A stretch of DNA of 64,000 nucleotides from Perilla frutescens (GCA_026008535.1 BRKX01000002.1:75661380-75725379), one strand, 5' to 3'; shown: positions 10,805 through 24,043, counted from the first letter of the stretch. Numbers and translations are program-made. Notes: generated by a model not told the origin, from the letters alone.

Positions 10805-11265
10805 AAGAGCAAATTACAATTTAATTCCCAGCGTTTGAAGATTTAACAAAAATAACCCAACGTTTTATTAATTATAATTTACTTCCCAACATTTGAATAT
10901 TCTAACAAAAATAACCCATCGTTTACTATTAACAATTTAATTCCCAACGTTTGAACATTTTAACGTAAATGAGCCGACAATTTAGGTGAAAAAAATAATT
11001 TTTGTCATTTTTCGGCAAAAATGTTAGTCCAGTTCACTCTAGAGTAAATGTGATTGAAATTAACTAAAATGATTTTTTTCGTCTAAATTATTTGGTCATT
11101 TTTATTAAAATGTTCAAATATTGAAAATTAATTTATTAATATTAAAAGTTGGATTATTTTTCTTGAAATATTCAAATGTTAGGAATTAAATTATTTAAAA
11201 TGTTAGATTATTTTTATTAAAAACTTCAAAGTTATGAATTCAATGGTAATTTACCTTTGTATAAT
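10805..11265. mobile_element. Foldback element with AATTCCCAACGTTTGAA units
   Basis: The left arm repeats ATTTAATTCCCAACGTTTGA three times with ACAAAAATAACCCA spacers. The right arm carries inverted, decayed counterparts such as TTCAAATGTTAGGAATTAAA. The outermost GCAAATTAC and GGTAATTTACC also pair. Confidence 0.55.
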
Positions 11266-11480
11266 TTCCCTTTTATTATATTTAGCCCGAACTTTACCTG
11301 AGCAAACACGCTTTCCAAAATATAACGAACAGATAAGAGAAATCACCGCTCCCTAATCATTATTATGCAATTCTCTGCAATGCGTTCAACAAAATCGGGA
11401 TGAAAATTGAACACTTATTATATGAAATCGCAGAGAACTGGAAATTAAGAACTGCACCGTTGGCAGCCTCATCGTTCACA

Positions 11481-11488
11481 TATAAAAG
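11481..11488 (+). promoter_or_regulatory. TATA box of PEX1
   Basis: TATAAAAG lies 50 bases upstream of the PEX1 ATG, implying a short 5' leader of about 20 nt. Confidence 0.55.
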
Positions 11489-11530
11489 CCCATTTCTTCT
11501 GCAATGAAAATTCAACCACAGTAGTTAGCT

Positions 11531-14500
11531 ATGGAGTTTGATGTGAGAGCAGTGGGGGGAATCGATAGCTGCTTTGTCTCTCTTCCTCTCTCTCTCATCC
11601 AAACCCTTCAGTCTGGTTACCTCCCTCCAATTCTAGCGCTCGAGCTCCGCTCCAACGATCACCTCTGGCACGTTGCGTGGTGTGGCGCCGCCTCGTCTTC
11701 CCCTTCTTCAATTGAGGTATCGTGCAAGGACTGCCATAATTTGGTGCTTTTAGTTTGTTTTGGATTGAAAATTGGTGTTTTTTTTTTAAATTTTGTAGAT
11801 AGCTCGTCACTATGCGGATTGCATTGGATTGAGCGACCGGACTACGGTTAAAGTGCGTGTTGTTAGTAATTTACCGAGGGCTACGCTGGTGACGATTGAG
11901 CCCCTTACGGAGGATGATTGGGAGATTTTGGAGCTCAATTCGGAGCTTGCTGAAAGTGTTATTTTGAAGCAGGTGAATTGATTGATTCTGTGGTCGCTAG
12001 TTTTTTCTTGTGTATAAGAGCTTCCGTTTAATGAAACTCTGTAATGCAGTATGTAGGGAGGCATAAATAGTATTTTTGAAGTAGGATATTTGGTCAGAGT
12101 TTATGCGTGTCTTTTAGAGGCGTGATTGGAATTTATGGGAATGCAGCATTTAGGGAGAGTTCGAATGTATTTAGGGTGTGGTTATGTTATATTATGACAA
12201 CTTGATTTGGTATATGTTTCGATTAGGTGTTTGAGCTCTTATAACTCACCTTGTACTGCAAACAGGTTGGAGTTGTCCACGAACAAATGAGATTTCCATT
12301 GTGGTTGCATGGACAAACAGTTGTCATGTTTCTTGTTTTGTCAACCTTTCCCCAAAATCCAGTAGGTAACAGTCTGAAATTCTTGAAGTCATGTTCCTAT
12401 CAGTTTTTTCTCATTTGGTTATGCATTACTTCTTAGTTGTTACATTGCCCAGTTCAAGGAAAATATTCGGTATTTCATATGACTATATAAGCTATATAAC
12501 ATTATAACTTCTATTAAGCAGAATATCATTTTTGGCGCATGCTATTTGACATGTGAGATTGTTTTCAGTTCAACTTGTGCCTGGAACTGAAGTTGCAGTT
12601 GCTCCAAAGAGACGTAAAAATTTGTCCCAGCCATCTCCAGATGAGGGTCATACAATTGCAAAAGCTCAACTGCGTGTCCAAGAGTTAGACAATAGATTTA
12701 TTTATAAATATGATGAGAATGGTATCGAAATGGACATCATATTCACATCTGGTGTTTTCGTCCATCCAGAAACAGCTAAGAAATATTGTTTCACTTCTCA
12801 TCAGCTAGTAGAGATATCTCCACGATCCCAATTCAAAAATAGCAAGAAAAAACCGCATTCGAGAAACAAATCAAATGAAAAAGAAGCCAACAATGGCAAT
12901 CACACTGATATGGGGGGTTTCTCACATCATGTCATCGTCCCTATATTATTGTGTGACTCAGTGTCAAAAGGGCACATAATGCTAGCTCAGTCTCTTCGCC
13001 TGTATTTGGGGGCAGAACTACACTCTTGTAAGTTAATTCTTGTTTGATTAATTAAGATTATTTTAAGTCTTAATGACTATTTTTGCTGCTGTTTTGTTAT
13101 CTTGTCACTACAACTCCTAAGGATTTATTTTTCTTTGTATTGTTTGTTTGGCTGTCCATTTTATTTTTTTGTGAAGTTCAATTTGATCGTGATGTTTTAT
13201 TTCAGGGGTACTTGTCAAAGGGTGTAACGTTAGTGCAAATAAAGATATTCCTCCCTTTTCAATTTCACCATATCATTTCAAGATGTTTGAAAAGGATGAG
13301 TTTACAGAGAATAACAGCCAAGAAGTTGTAAGCAACCTCGAATACCATAAACAAAAAGATGTGCTTAATAATATGGGCTCGAATGCAGAAATGGGTCTTA
13401 GTGATTGGTCTATGCATGACAAGGTTGTTGCAACACTTTCTTCTGGATCTTCCCATGATGGGGTTGAAGGCACAACCACTAAGACTGGAGAAAGACACAG
13501 CAAGGGTGGACATAGAAATGGTGTATCAGATCTATTACGTGTGTGGTGTCTGGCTCAGCTTGACACGATTGTTTCAAATTCAGCAGAAGATGTAAGCTCA
13601 TTGATTATAGGAAGCAAAAATTTACTTCATTTAAAAATCAATTATCAGAGATTGCCTAGAAATTGCAGGATACCAACACCTAGTGAGAAATTCCTCAGAA
13701 ACAGAAACCAAGCTGAAGAGACATTGGTTGATATCCTTTATATGCTGTCACCTGTGGAGGAATCTTTGCATGATAAAGATTATAATTCATATGAACTTGC
13801 ATTTGACAAAGGCAGCAGGGGCAATTATACTTCAAAAAGTTTAGACATGTTGCTAGAAAAGCTGCAATTGGGTGATATATTATTCTCTCGTGTAGCCCCT
13901 TTGATTCTGCCTGGCAATGTCCTTAGTGCTGCAGTTTCTTCATTGGATTGGATGGGCACAGCTCCATTCGATGTGAATCACAGTACGCATTTTTTTACCT
14001 AGTTACCTTTTCATTTCCTATGTAATGTTTCTTTATGTTACAGAATTTTCTGTATGGAATATCATGATTCTAAATGTGTGAGACTACTTGTGATTACCTA
14101 CTAGGCCCCTGAGAAGAGAATTCTTTTGGCAAATGATGGACTTGATTGCCATAATTCTCCTGCTAGAGAAAATTTCCTAAAGAAAAACTGAAAAAAAATA
14201 AAAAAATCTGCCCAGTCTTTTGTGATGAAATTAGTAATTTTTGTGAAACTCAGTAGTTGGTGCTTGAGATGTCAATAGGAGACCATGAGATGGAAAATCT
14301 CACCACCAACCAAACTGTATAGATCTGTGTAAAGCCGAAATAAGCTACAAGTAACCTATGTCATTCAGTAGTCTCTGGAATTAATGAAGACTTGAAATTT
14401 GGTATGGTCTAAGGTGTAGATTTTCAAGGGAGGTTTCCATTTTAAATAACCAAAGTCTCAGCTCCATGTATCAACATAAGAACTATACGAAGTTCCCTTT

Positions 14501-16153
14501 CCAATTTTGGTTCAGTAAGCCAGTAGTTCATGTTTGGCTACCATCATAACTATTGGCCTTGATTGCCTGTCTGTTTATTTATATGGTAAACTATTTCCTC
14601 TAACTTTGTTATTAACCTGCAGGGTTGACCTCTTTGTTATCTCCTACTTCTGGAATGTTGTTCAGTATCTATAATCTTCCGTTGCCAGGGCATATTCTAA
14701 TCTGTGGACCTGCAGTAAGTCTCACCCAAACTAGCTCATTTGAGATCTCTAAGCAAATATTAATTTGGAAGAAGATTTTCTGGCATCGTTTTACCTTAGT
14801 CTTTCTTTAAGGAAAGTTCAATAGATATGTATACAAGTGTATGTATAAGGTTGGAGATTTGAAGGTCCAGTCCTTTGATATTTATTTATATTGTAATACT
14901 AAATGTTACAGAGCAACAGAAAAGGGGTTAGAAAACTTTAGTATAATGAGGATAGTTGTAAGAAAGGATCTTCATTTTGTATTCCTCATTTGGATCTTAT
15001 CCTTTAGAACAGAACACTGTTAAAATGACCAAATCAGAGGAAAGGTTCAACAATTAACCTCATGTTGTGCGCGACACTAAGAATGCTGCTCAGCAAGTCT
15101 ACTGCTTTAGGATTAATCTTATAAATCTGGTTATTCAATTTGTTGTTTGATCCGCTCTGAATGTTTTAATTGGTCTTAAAAAAGTGCAGTAAGTTTGCTT
15201 TATGCTTAAGAGTACATTTAAGAATTAAAATTGCTATTTTGATTCCTTTGACATATTGGTTCATAAATAAGATGTTCATGCATAATGATCAGTCCAGAAG
15301 GCCACCAATTAAACACAGTGATACAAATTTAACATTATTGTAAGCATGCTTCTTTTTCCAGTATTTTTCACAATTTTCAACTTATCTGCTTTGTCATCAT
15401 TATGGTTATCAAAGCCTTTATTGCTACTTGGTGGGTGGGTCCATGGATGTTTGTTCTCCAAGCTCTGCAGTCTTCCACATTATACTATCACTTAATCCAA
15501 GGCTTAGAAACCTTGAACACCTTCATCCAACTGTTCAATAACCTGCCATCAAAGATTTATGGAACTGAGTCCATGTTTGTCTTCTATGCACATAAAAATG
15601 TAATCCTGTCATCTGTTACCTCTCTATGAAGCCAGATTATTATCATGTGCTGGACATTTATATTTTGTAGGGTTCTGGAAAAACATCGTTGGCCAAAGCC
15701 TCCGCAAAATATATTGAAGGCTGTAAAGATATTTTGGCACATATGTAAGATTTTTTCTATTCTCAGTTATCTGGCGCCCTTTGTAATTCTATACCAGTGC
15801 TGTTGTTGAGATCTGATCTATTATATTTGTTATCTAGAATTTCCGTGGTACCTCTAGTTGCTGCATGAACCTGGCTGGATAGGTTATATAAATATTTGCT
15901 CACTTGAGAATTCCCTTCTGCAGAGTTTTCATGTCTTGTTCTAGGCTCACTTTAGAGAAGCCTTCAACTATCCGCCAAATGCTTTCCAGCAGCATCTCGG
16001 AAGCGTTGGATCATGCACCATCTGTCATCATCTTGGATGATCTTGACAGCCTTGTTTCATCTTCCTCAGATTTGGAGGGGTCCCAACCTTCATCATCTTC
16101 TGCAGCACTCATTGAGTTTCTTGCTGATCTATTAGATGAGGCAAGACTACTTT

Positions 16154-16202
<49 letters not shown>

Positions 16203-19200
16203 AGTGTGTGTGTGAGAATCTGATGAGCCTTGACAGCTCTCTAAAACATGAAGTGGGCACACTCTGTTTTCTGACCTGGAGTAGTAGTAATTAAAAGTTG
16301 CTTTCATATAAGTGGAAATATATTTATCCCATTCCCCTCCATGCATTAATGTTAACATAGCTTATGCTTTCCAGTTGGTGATGTGCGTGTTGTTGCTTAA
16401 TTGTCAACTAGATGTCACGCATTGCTTATTTCTTGATGTACCATGCTTTTTCCATGATTTTTTTAGTGCATAACGATTCTTACTAATGAGTGGACATTGG
16501 ATCTGACTAGATTAACCAGATATTTCCAGGTCGACATAATTTTTAAAACAAAATAACAATTTTTTTCATGATATGATACTTGTAGGGAAAACAAAGAAGC
16601 TTGTGTGGGATTGGTCCCATTGCATTCATTGCTACTGTGCATTCCTTGACTAGTTTTCCACAGAGCTTGAGCTGTTCTGGTTCGTTATTCTGCACTTAAT
16701 TGAAATAGTTCTTTTTTTTGGATGATTTTATCTCACACCTAGAATTGATAAAGTTCAGGACGATTCGACTTCCATGTCAATCTTCCTGCACCTGCTGCTG
16801 CCGAACGTTCAGCCATATTGAAGCATGAGATCGAGAAACGATCCTTGCAATGTTCGAATGATCTCTTTTCAGATATAGCATCAAAGTGTGAGGGATACGA
16901 TGCTTATGACCTGGTATGTCATTGATAAAATACTTAAGAATTTACTGCTATATGGATGGAGTTCAACGGGTATCTGTTTGATTTGGACTTGAGCCTTTTT
17001 GACAAATCTATCCACTTCAGGAAATACTGGTCGACAGATCTGTGCATGCTGCCATTGGTCGCTCGTTATCTGCTGGTTTGGGATCTAAAGAAAATGAGAA
17101 ACCTGCTTTGGTCAGGGATGACTTTCTACAAGCAATGGAAAATTTTCTACCGGTGGCCATGCGAGACATCACAAAACCAGCTACAGAAGGTGGTCGCTCT
17201 GGTTGGGAAGATGTTGGCGGTCTTAAAGACATTCGAAATGCTATTAAAGAGGTATGTCTTCTACAGTAGGGGTGGTGTAGGGTTCAGATCTCTTCAATTA
17301 TCCTTCTCAAATACTGAAACTACCAGTTTTGTGTAACTATTTGCTTCTAGATATATAATGAGAATGATAGGGTAATCTTTTTGTCAGTGATACTCATTTA
17401 TCACTGAGAAAGTGCATGAAATTGTCTTGAAAACTGGTCTAGTTGTCAAGAAACAACTGCCCAATAGTGTAACAAAGTACTCGATGGATGTATTAGTTTC
17501 TTGCTTTATTATAAATTCCATGCCGCGTCTGACTTTTAGATTATCTGACTTTAGAGTTCTGTAAAATACATATGAATGTTAAGTATATTGCAGCAGTAAC
17601 TTTACATTGTACATATTGCTGGCCTTCTAGTTGAACGTTTGTTGTGATATTTTGTATCAGATGATCGAGCTACCATCAAGATATCCCAACATCTTTGCAC
17701 AAGCTCCATTGAGATTGCGTTCCAATGTTCTCTTATATGGTCCCCCTGGTTGTGGGAAAACACATATTGTTGGTGCAGCTGCTGCAGCTTGTTCACTGCG
17801 GTTCATCTCGGTGAAAGGGCCTGAGTTGCTTAACAAGTATATCGGTGCTTCTGAACAAGCTGTAAGATATGATCTACTTTCAAATATCATTTGTGTTTCT
17901 CTATTTTTTCTCCCTAAGCTTGGTTTTCATTTCATCCCTGAAAATAGTATTTCATATTTTATAATTGGTGACTTGCATGTTATGAAGTGCAGAAATAATT
18001 GGACTCAATACTAGAAGTGTAGAACATTACTGCAGGAGTTTAAAAAATGTTATATTGTTACTGGGCCTGGGATGTGACTATGATGAAATTATATGACCAT
18101 CACTTTTTATATATATATTGGCTTAAACTTGATAATGTTGCTCAAAATTTGATTCTACAAGCCATGTTAATCTGGTTTTGAAGTTCATTGACATTTTAGT
18201 ATTCCAAGAATTGTCAATAAATAGAAGGCACGGCACGCAATTCAATGAACTTCTTGCCAGGTTTGTATCACTGAAGGTGATATACCTGTTGCTTGAGGAA
18301 AATTATGTTCACTGATACGATCGTTTTCATTTGTTAGAATTAGTACACCTGAGGAAACAGAAATTTAAAGGGCATGTTTTTTTTTAGATTTCTAGAGAGA
18401 GAGAGAGATGTAAAAGCAAGCGACTAACATGAATAATCTATTGCAGGTTCGGGATATCTTCTCAAAAGCAGCTGCAGCAGCTCCCTGCATTCTCTTTTTT
18501 GATGAATTTGATTCTATCGCTCCGAAGAGAGGGCATGATAATACGGGAGTAACTGATAGAGTTGTCAATCAGGTTAGTTCCTTTATTCTGTCCAACCTAA
18601 TGTTTTCTTTCACCGTCAGTTTCTCAGTATCTGCTTGGTCTCAGCTACCAATTACCTTCATCACATTATATTCCAGTTTCTAACAGAATTGGACGGTGTT
18701 GAAGTCTTAACCGGTGTATTTGTTTTTGCTGCTACGAGGTAAGTTCTGCTCATTAGTATCTATAATATGTAAATGGCACGAACTACTTAAATACAGAATT
18801 GAAGAACTTGTTCTCTTGACCTTAGTTGCTTTTTTTTTCCTCTGCATGAAATTGTTATACAAGTAATCAGAAACCCACTGTCATTTTCAGAGGCCTTCAT
18901 TTTTCATTTTTTTTTTGCCTGCTGAAAACCAGTCGACCAGATTTGCTTGATGCTGCACTTCTACGGCCTGGCAGGCTGGACCGACTTTTATTTTGCGATT
19001 TTCCATCACAGCAGGAGAGGTTGGACATTCTTAATGTCCTTTCAAGAAAGGTGGGTACCTATATCTGCAATATGTAAACAGTTATTCTATACGTTGGTTG
19101 ATTTTTTTCATCGAGTTCAAAGATTTTTAAATAGTTCTGGTGTACATGTTTTTTCATACATTCGTGTTGGAATTTGACCACACCTTGCCACATATTTCTC

Positions 19201-19609
19201 TTTTCTTGGTTCTGTTTTTGTTCCATTATTATGATTCATTCAGAACAAATCTATAAAACAACACGAAACTCTGTCCCGTCCGTTCATTTATCCTTTCATT
19301 CTCATTCGATTACCACTGCAGTTACCAATGGACAGTGATGTTGTCTTGGAGCATGTAGCTCAATTGACTGAAGGCTTCAGTGGAGCCGACCTTCAAGCTC
19401 TTCTTTCTGACACGCAACTCGAAGCAGTACACAAGCTTTTGGACAACAACGATGGCAACTCAACGGGAAAGATGCCTGTAATCACCAATGCTCTTTTGAA
19501 GTCCATTGCATCCAAGGCTAAGCCATCAGTTTCAGAAGCTGAGAAACGAAGGTTGTATGATATATACAGCCAGTTTCTTGATTCAAAGCGATCAGCCGCT
19601 GCACAGGTC

Positions 19610-19640
<31 letters not shown>

Positions 19641-19741
19641 TCATTCACACACACACCATTACATGACGTGTGGTCTTATACATTCTTGTAAACTACTCGC
19701 AGTCGAGAGATGCTAAAGGTAAACGTGCAACCTTGGCTTGA
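11531..19741 (+). CDS. PEX1: Peroxin-1, AAA+ ATPase of peroxisome biogenesis
   Basis: Seventeen exons: 11531-11716, 11799-11972, 12266-12365, 12569-13027, 13206-13982, 14623-14714, 15671-15744, 15924-16140, 16586-16679, 16759-16913, 17021-17251, 17661-17861, 18447-18572, 18677-18738, 18933-19050, 19322-19606, 19703-19741. All phases join, giving 1129 residues, the usual plant PEX1 length. The N-terminal domain (about 1-180) is followed by two AAA modules. D1 has GPAGSGKT (594-601; A replaces the common second P) and a degenerate Walker B, IILDDLDS, with D where catalytic E is expected at 660. D2 has GPPGCGKT (880-887), FFDEFDS (E940) and an arginine-finger segment [18 protein letters not shown] (983-1000). 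By family knowledge PEX1 forms a hexamer with PEX6 that extracts ubiquitinated PEX5 from the peroxisome membrane. D2 is the active ring, which fits the residues here. One intron is GC-AG (separate entry). Confidence 0.96.
16141..16585 (+). other. GC-AG intron of PEX1 with CT microsatellite
   Basis: The exon must end at GATGAG (16140) to keep the frame and join to GGAAAACAAAGAAGC at 16586. The donor therefore reads GAG|GCAAGA, a GC donor, with acceptor TGTAG. GC-AG is the main non-canonical U2 intron class. A (CT)n tract of about 40 bases (16159-16199) begins 18 bases inside the intron. All other 15 PEX1 introns use GT-AG. Confidence 0.8.
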
Positions 19742-20678
19742 AGAGAAGAAGTTGCAAGAAGCTGCCGAGGTGTGACACTACAGAAATCGCATGCAGCATT
19801 ACATGGAAAACGTGCTTCTAAGAATCTCTCACTCTCTCCCTCTCTCTCTTTTGTAGAATTTAGTTCCAATGGGTACTAGTTCTTGGTGTGAGAACTAGGA
19901 ACTTGTTTATATATATATATATATATATTGTTAATATGTAATAGTTTGTCAACCATATAGAACACACAAAATTAGGCCAGTTAGCAGAAATTAAGTTTAT
20001 AATATATTTTAATTGCAAAGTTACCTCCATCAAATGTATCCCCAATGCGACAAAAAGAAAAATAGCACAATTTTCTTTAGACAGATTCAATGTGTGAAAA
20101 TATGCACTTAATATTTCAACACGGGTTGAAATTTCATGTTATATTTTTTCGTGTTTCATTTCGTGTTTCATCATCAAATTTATGATTTTAATTATATTTA
20201 TTATAAAATAAAAATTAGTTATAACATAAATAATATATCATTGTCAACATTTGTCAACGAAAAAAAAAAGAATTACAAAATTATAAAATATAATTTTGAA
20301 AAAAATAATTATAATAATGAATTATTAATTGAAAGTCGAAAATCAAATATTAAAAAATAATTATAAATCTTAATTGGGTGGGATGAACCGATGAACCCTA
20401 AAACAATCATAAAATTAAAATAAATCACGAAAATAAAATTGAAGAAAAAAATACAAAAAAAAATCATAATTTTACATGAGGCATATGCAGAAAATGTGGA
20501 GAAAATGTAAAGGAATGTGGAGAAAATGTATATATTGCACAAATTAATTTACTAGTTAATTCCGAGTTGAGTAAAATTGTAGCCCAACCAAAAATTAAAG
20601 TTTATATTAGACTAAAAATTAAGTAAAAGAAACATGAGGCATATGCAGATTAAATACATTAGCACTAAAAGAAAATAC

Positions 20679-20714
<36 letters not shown>

Positions 20715-21363
20715 CCAAAAAATGAACTTGACAACAATAATGCATGATTTTGCCGCAATTTTACGGACAGTTTAATGAAAAAAAATTGGATAAAATTAAA
20801 AAAAATTATAAAAGTGTGATTTTTTACACATTTTTAAATAGTTGATTCTGAATTTAATATAAATTACCACATAGCTTGGGAATTACAAATGTTTTTCAAT
20901 ACTTAATTATATCAGTTTAGTTTGTCTGATTTTCTAGACCTTAATTTTCTTTTAATCTTGAGATATTGAATCAAATTATATTGATTACACATATATAACT
21001 AGTTATCCTAATCTTGTTTACATTCATTAATTTGTTATGATTTGTGCCCACAAGATCAAATAAATTAATCATCTTTCCAGCTTCTCTCACCTAATTTCCA
21101 ACTCTTGCAAAATTGATTTAACATTTTTGTGTGCACTTGAGTGAAGATTTTAGTCATGATATTGATAAAACAAAGAAAATCATCATGATGAAGAACATTA
21201 TTACATTTAATTTCGGCAAACGAAATATCAAGAAATTAAAAAATGGCTACTTTAACTTATAAACTCCGACCAGGCACCAATTTCATATTTTTGAATAGGC
21301 CAATCGTCATGCACCTTAAACCTTAGGGCCGGCCATGCTTGTAAACAACTACATATATACACA
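19742..21363. other. Intergenic DNA with decayed foldback copy and TA tracts
   Basis: No gene seen. A diverged foldback element of the 3745 family lies at about 20130-20470 (contains CTTAATTGGGTGGGATGAAC). TA microsatellites occur at about 19906-19928 and 20683-20712. A fragment resembling the ends of the 8.5-9.9 kb elements (GAGAACTAGGAAC) sits next to the first TA tract. Confidence 0.4.
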
Positions 21364-21624
21364 TTAGGCGTTTAAATTTTGTATTTGCCACTTGAGGCGA
21401 AGAAATTCTTTAACAGAGCACGGTAGTATTAGAGGACCGTTGATCCGGTAGCCATATATGTCCAAAGCTCGATCGAGAACCCTTTGGAATAGAGGATTAT
21501 GTAAGTACGAGATTGGAATGATGAATCTTTGAAATGCATCACTATGATCTTCGATGTCTATTCCAACATACACTGCAACAAACCCTTTCTTCACCTTCGT
21601 CTTCTTTTCGCCTCGTATTTGCAT
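21364..21624 (-). CDS. SAUR-family protein (SAUR32-like)
   Basis: An intronless 86-residue protein. It starts with a short basic leader (GEKKTKVKKG), then FVAVYVGID, FQRFIIPISYLHNPLFQ, LLDRALDIYGY-like (here VLDRALDIYGY), GPLILPCSVKEFLRL and a short end KWQIQNLNA. This is a complete, compact SAUR of the SAUR32 type with every core segment intact. It is predicted to act in auxin-related cell expansion by inhibiting PP2C.D phosphatases, from family knowledge. A TATA box lies at 21774-21781. Its closest relative in the window is the SAUR at 23370-23621: the two share orientation and the IPISY.HNPL/IPISY.YNPL region, suggesting a tandem duplication about 2 kb apart. Confidence 0.92.
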   Translation of the reverse strand: MQIRGEKKTKVKKGFVAVYVGIDIEDHSDAFQRFIIPISYLHNPLFQRVLDRALDIYGYRINGPLILPCSVKEFLRLKWQIQNLNA

Positions 21625-21773
21625 CGTCGGAAATTAGATAGGATTTTTTTGCGTCTACTAGAAGTGTATTACTTGTTTAGATCTAGAGAGTTTGGTTGTT
21701 TGCTTTTGAAATAGAGGAGTGTGTATTTGTATAAGTGTATATGAGAGTGTGGCTATTACAAAAGGGGTGATTT

Positions 21774-21781
21774 AATTTATA
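21774..21781 (-). promoter_or_regulatory. TATA box of the SAUR gene at 21364-21624
   Basis: Minus-strand TATAAATT lies about 150 bases upstream of the ATG, giving a predicted leader of about 120 nt. Confidence 0.5.
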
Positions 21782-22139
21782 GGGTTTGGAAAAAATTAAG
21801 TTGATGTTTTGTTTGTTTGTTTGTTTTTTTTTTTTTTTTTTTTTTTGTAGTGAAGGTTAAGCCTAAATACCCTTTTCTCGTTTTGTTCGAACTAAATTTG
21901 GAATCCTAATTAAAAATGAGAGTTCCAAAGTTGATGGGGATGTAGTTGTGTTGTTGTAGTAACTTTGGAATATTTTATATTGTTTTGAACTATGTTTATG
22001 CAGTAATAATTAAATTAATTATATTGTAGTGACAACTCCAAGGCAAAATGGATACCCAATTACTTCTTACATTCACATTCAAAAAAAAAAAGCTGGTTAG
22101 AGAATTGATTTATTATCATTTAGCAATCTTGGAAACAAT

Positions 22140-22373
22140 TCCGTTTCCAGTAAGTGTCATTTTAGATGAATGCATAAAGATTAATAAATTAATTGAGTTA
22201 CCTAATATACCTTATGTGAATACATTAAATGAGTTAAATATATATGTTTGAATGTATTAAATGAAGGCAAATGTGAGAAAAATGTAAGTTTTATGTCTCG
22301 AATTAGTAGAATGACATTTATTTTGAAATAAAATTAAAGTGTTAAAATGACACTTATTCAGAAACGGAGGGAG
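22140..22373. mobile_element. Stowaway-like MITE, GTGTCATT family
   Basis: The left end CCGTTTCCAGTAAGTGTCAT is eroded. The right end ATGACACTTATTCAGAAACG, then GAGGGAG|TA, is intact. The two halves are inverted counterparts. Confidence 0.7.
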
Positions 22374-22375
22374 TA

Positions 22376-23369
22376 CGATTTTTTTCGACGGGGACAGGAA
22401 AAAACGAATAATAAATAACGATGAAGACTGACTACATGTATTTTATTTCGATTAAGGAAATTGTGGTGAAAATTAGGTATATTGTGATATAGTTAATTCC
22501 TAGCTAGGTAAAATTAACTAACATGTATAGAATCTTGAATGCATAAATTGATAATTAATTAAATATCATTCTTGATTATATATTTTGTCCGTTTCAACTA
22601 TAAGTTGAACTAATAAAATTTAAAAGGGCCATGTAATTAATTAATAATATTGAACTTTTCTCATGTCTTAGCTAGGTTCAAATTGAACTCATATATAACA
22701 TATTGTACATTATTTTTCATTGGGTTACTTCTAAAAAAGCTTGGCTCAGTATACAATTACAATGTCACGTTTTAAATTTTTTTTAATTAAATTATTCCTA
22801 ATTTTTTCCTCTTCAAAAATCTTGCAAAATATATCGACGCAATTTTTAATTTGTGATTTTTAATTACATCACGACCCTGTTTGGATTAATTTTTGAAGAT
22901 CATTCATTATCTTAAAAATTATGAACTCTGATTTAATTTACAATGACACGTCATGATTCTATTCACCCAAAGGGAAAACAGACCTTGGCTGCAGGTTTTG
23001 ATTTGAAATTGATGCATTTTACATCTAATAAAATACACTTAATTAATTATACTCTTATATTTTTTATGTTACTTTTTCCATCAAATTAACCATAAAAATC
23101 GAAAACAATAACTAAAACTAGTTTGGACAACTCTTATAATGTAATCATCGAATATTAATAGAAACAACCAATTTATCATGTACAATCACTTCCAAGAAAG
23201 AACAATTAAAATGGAAGGAATAGTGGACCTATAATTTCTTGCATGGAATCAATATTTACTCTCCAAACTAAACTAAACTAAACACTAGGTGCTAACGACA
23301 GAGGTGCCACAGACACGTGTGTAGGACAACATTCATCTCTCTAGATTAGTTGTTTAGATTCTGTATCCG
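22376..23369. other. AT-rich intergenic DNA, no gene seen
   Basis: No supported gene, RNA or clear repeat in this kilobase between the MITE and the next SAUR. Confidence 0.4.
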
Positions 23370-23621
23370 TCATTTGAGGTGAAGAAAATCCTCGACAGAG
23401 CAAGGTGGTATTATGAGACCGTTGATTCGGTAGCCATATATTTCTGAAGCTTTATGAAGAAGCCTTTGAAGAAGGGGATTGTATAAATATGAGATTGGAA
23501 TGATGAATCTTTGAAATGCATCACTATAATCTTGATTTTCAATGTTAACTCCAACTTGCACTACCACACACCCTTTCTTCATCTTTGTAATCTTCTTTTC
23601 CCCTTGCATTTGCATTTGCAT
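23370..23621 (-). CDS. SAUR-family protein (SAUR32-like)
   Basis: An 83-residue intronless protein read from the ATG at 23621. The frame extends upstream to 23708, but those codons run through the TA-rich TATA region, so I take the ATG starting MQMQMQGEKK. Core segments: KKGCVVVQVGVN, FQRFIIPISYLYNPLLQ, LLHKASEIYGY, CSVEDFLHLK, ending just after HLK. It is slightly shorter at the C-terminus than the copy at 21364, and the usual GPL.LPCSV reads GLIIPPCSV, replacing two conserved positions. SAUR roles as for the family: auxin-linked growth control. It is the neighbour and likely duplicate of the 21364 gene. Confidence 0.88.
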   Translation of the reverse strand: MQMQMQGEKKITKMKKGCVVVQVGVNIENQDYSDAFQRFIIPISYLYNPLLQRLLHKASEIYGYRINGLIIPPCSVEDFLHLK

Positions 23622-23673
23622 CTTCTTAAGAAATTTGAATGTTTTTGTATTTGATTTTGCTACAAAAGGAGTT

Positions 23674-23693
23674 CTATATATATATATATATAC
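23674..23693 (-). promoter_or_regulatory. TATA-rich core promoter of the SAUR at 23370-23621
   Basis: A 20-base TA run ending CTATATATA on the plus strand lies 53-72 bases upstream of the chosen ATG. Confidence 0.4.
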
Positions 23694-24043
23694 CTTGTAT
23701 GTATACAAATTTCAAGATCCAGCCTAAGTACATAGCTTTTTTACTCTATTTGTTCCAACTAATTTTGGAATCTTAGAAATGATATTTCCAAAGTTGTTCC
23801 AAATTTGGTATATTTGAAATTGTTTTGAACTATGTTAGGATGCTAAAAAAAGAGAGGAACAAAGTACTTAGTTATGCAATTAATAAATTAATTGTGACAA
23901 CTCCAATGCAAACTAGATACCAAAACAGCCTACACACTTCATACATTGACAAGCAAATGACAAAAAAATAAATAATGAATAAAATGAAGATGGTACTTAA
24001 TTTGTGTTTTGATGATGATTGGGTTAATTTCTTATAAAAATTA

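Noticed and set aside
16155..16358. Open frame encoding RERERERER through the CT tract
   Set aside because: Simple-sequence translation inside a PEX1 intron. The same applies to other GA/CT frames near 47400.
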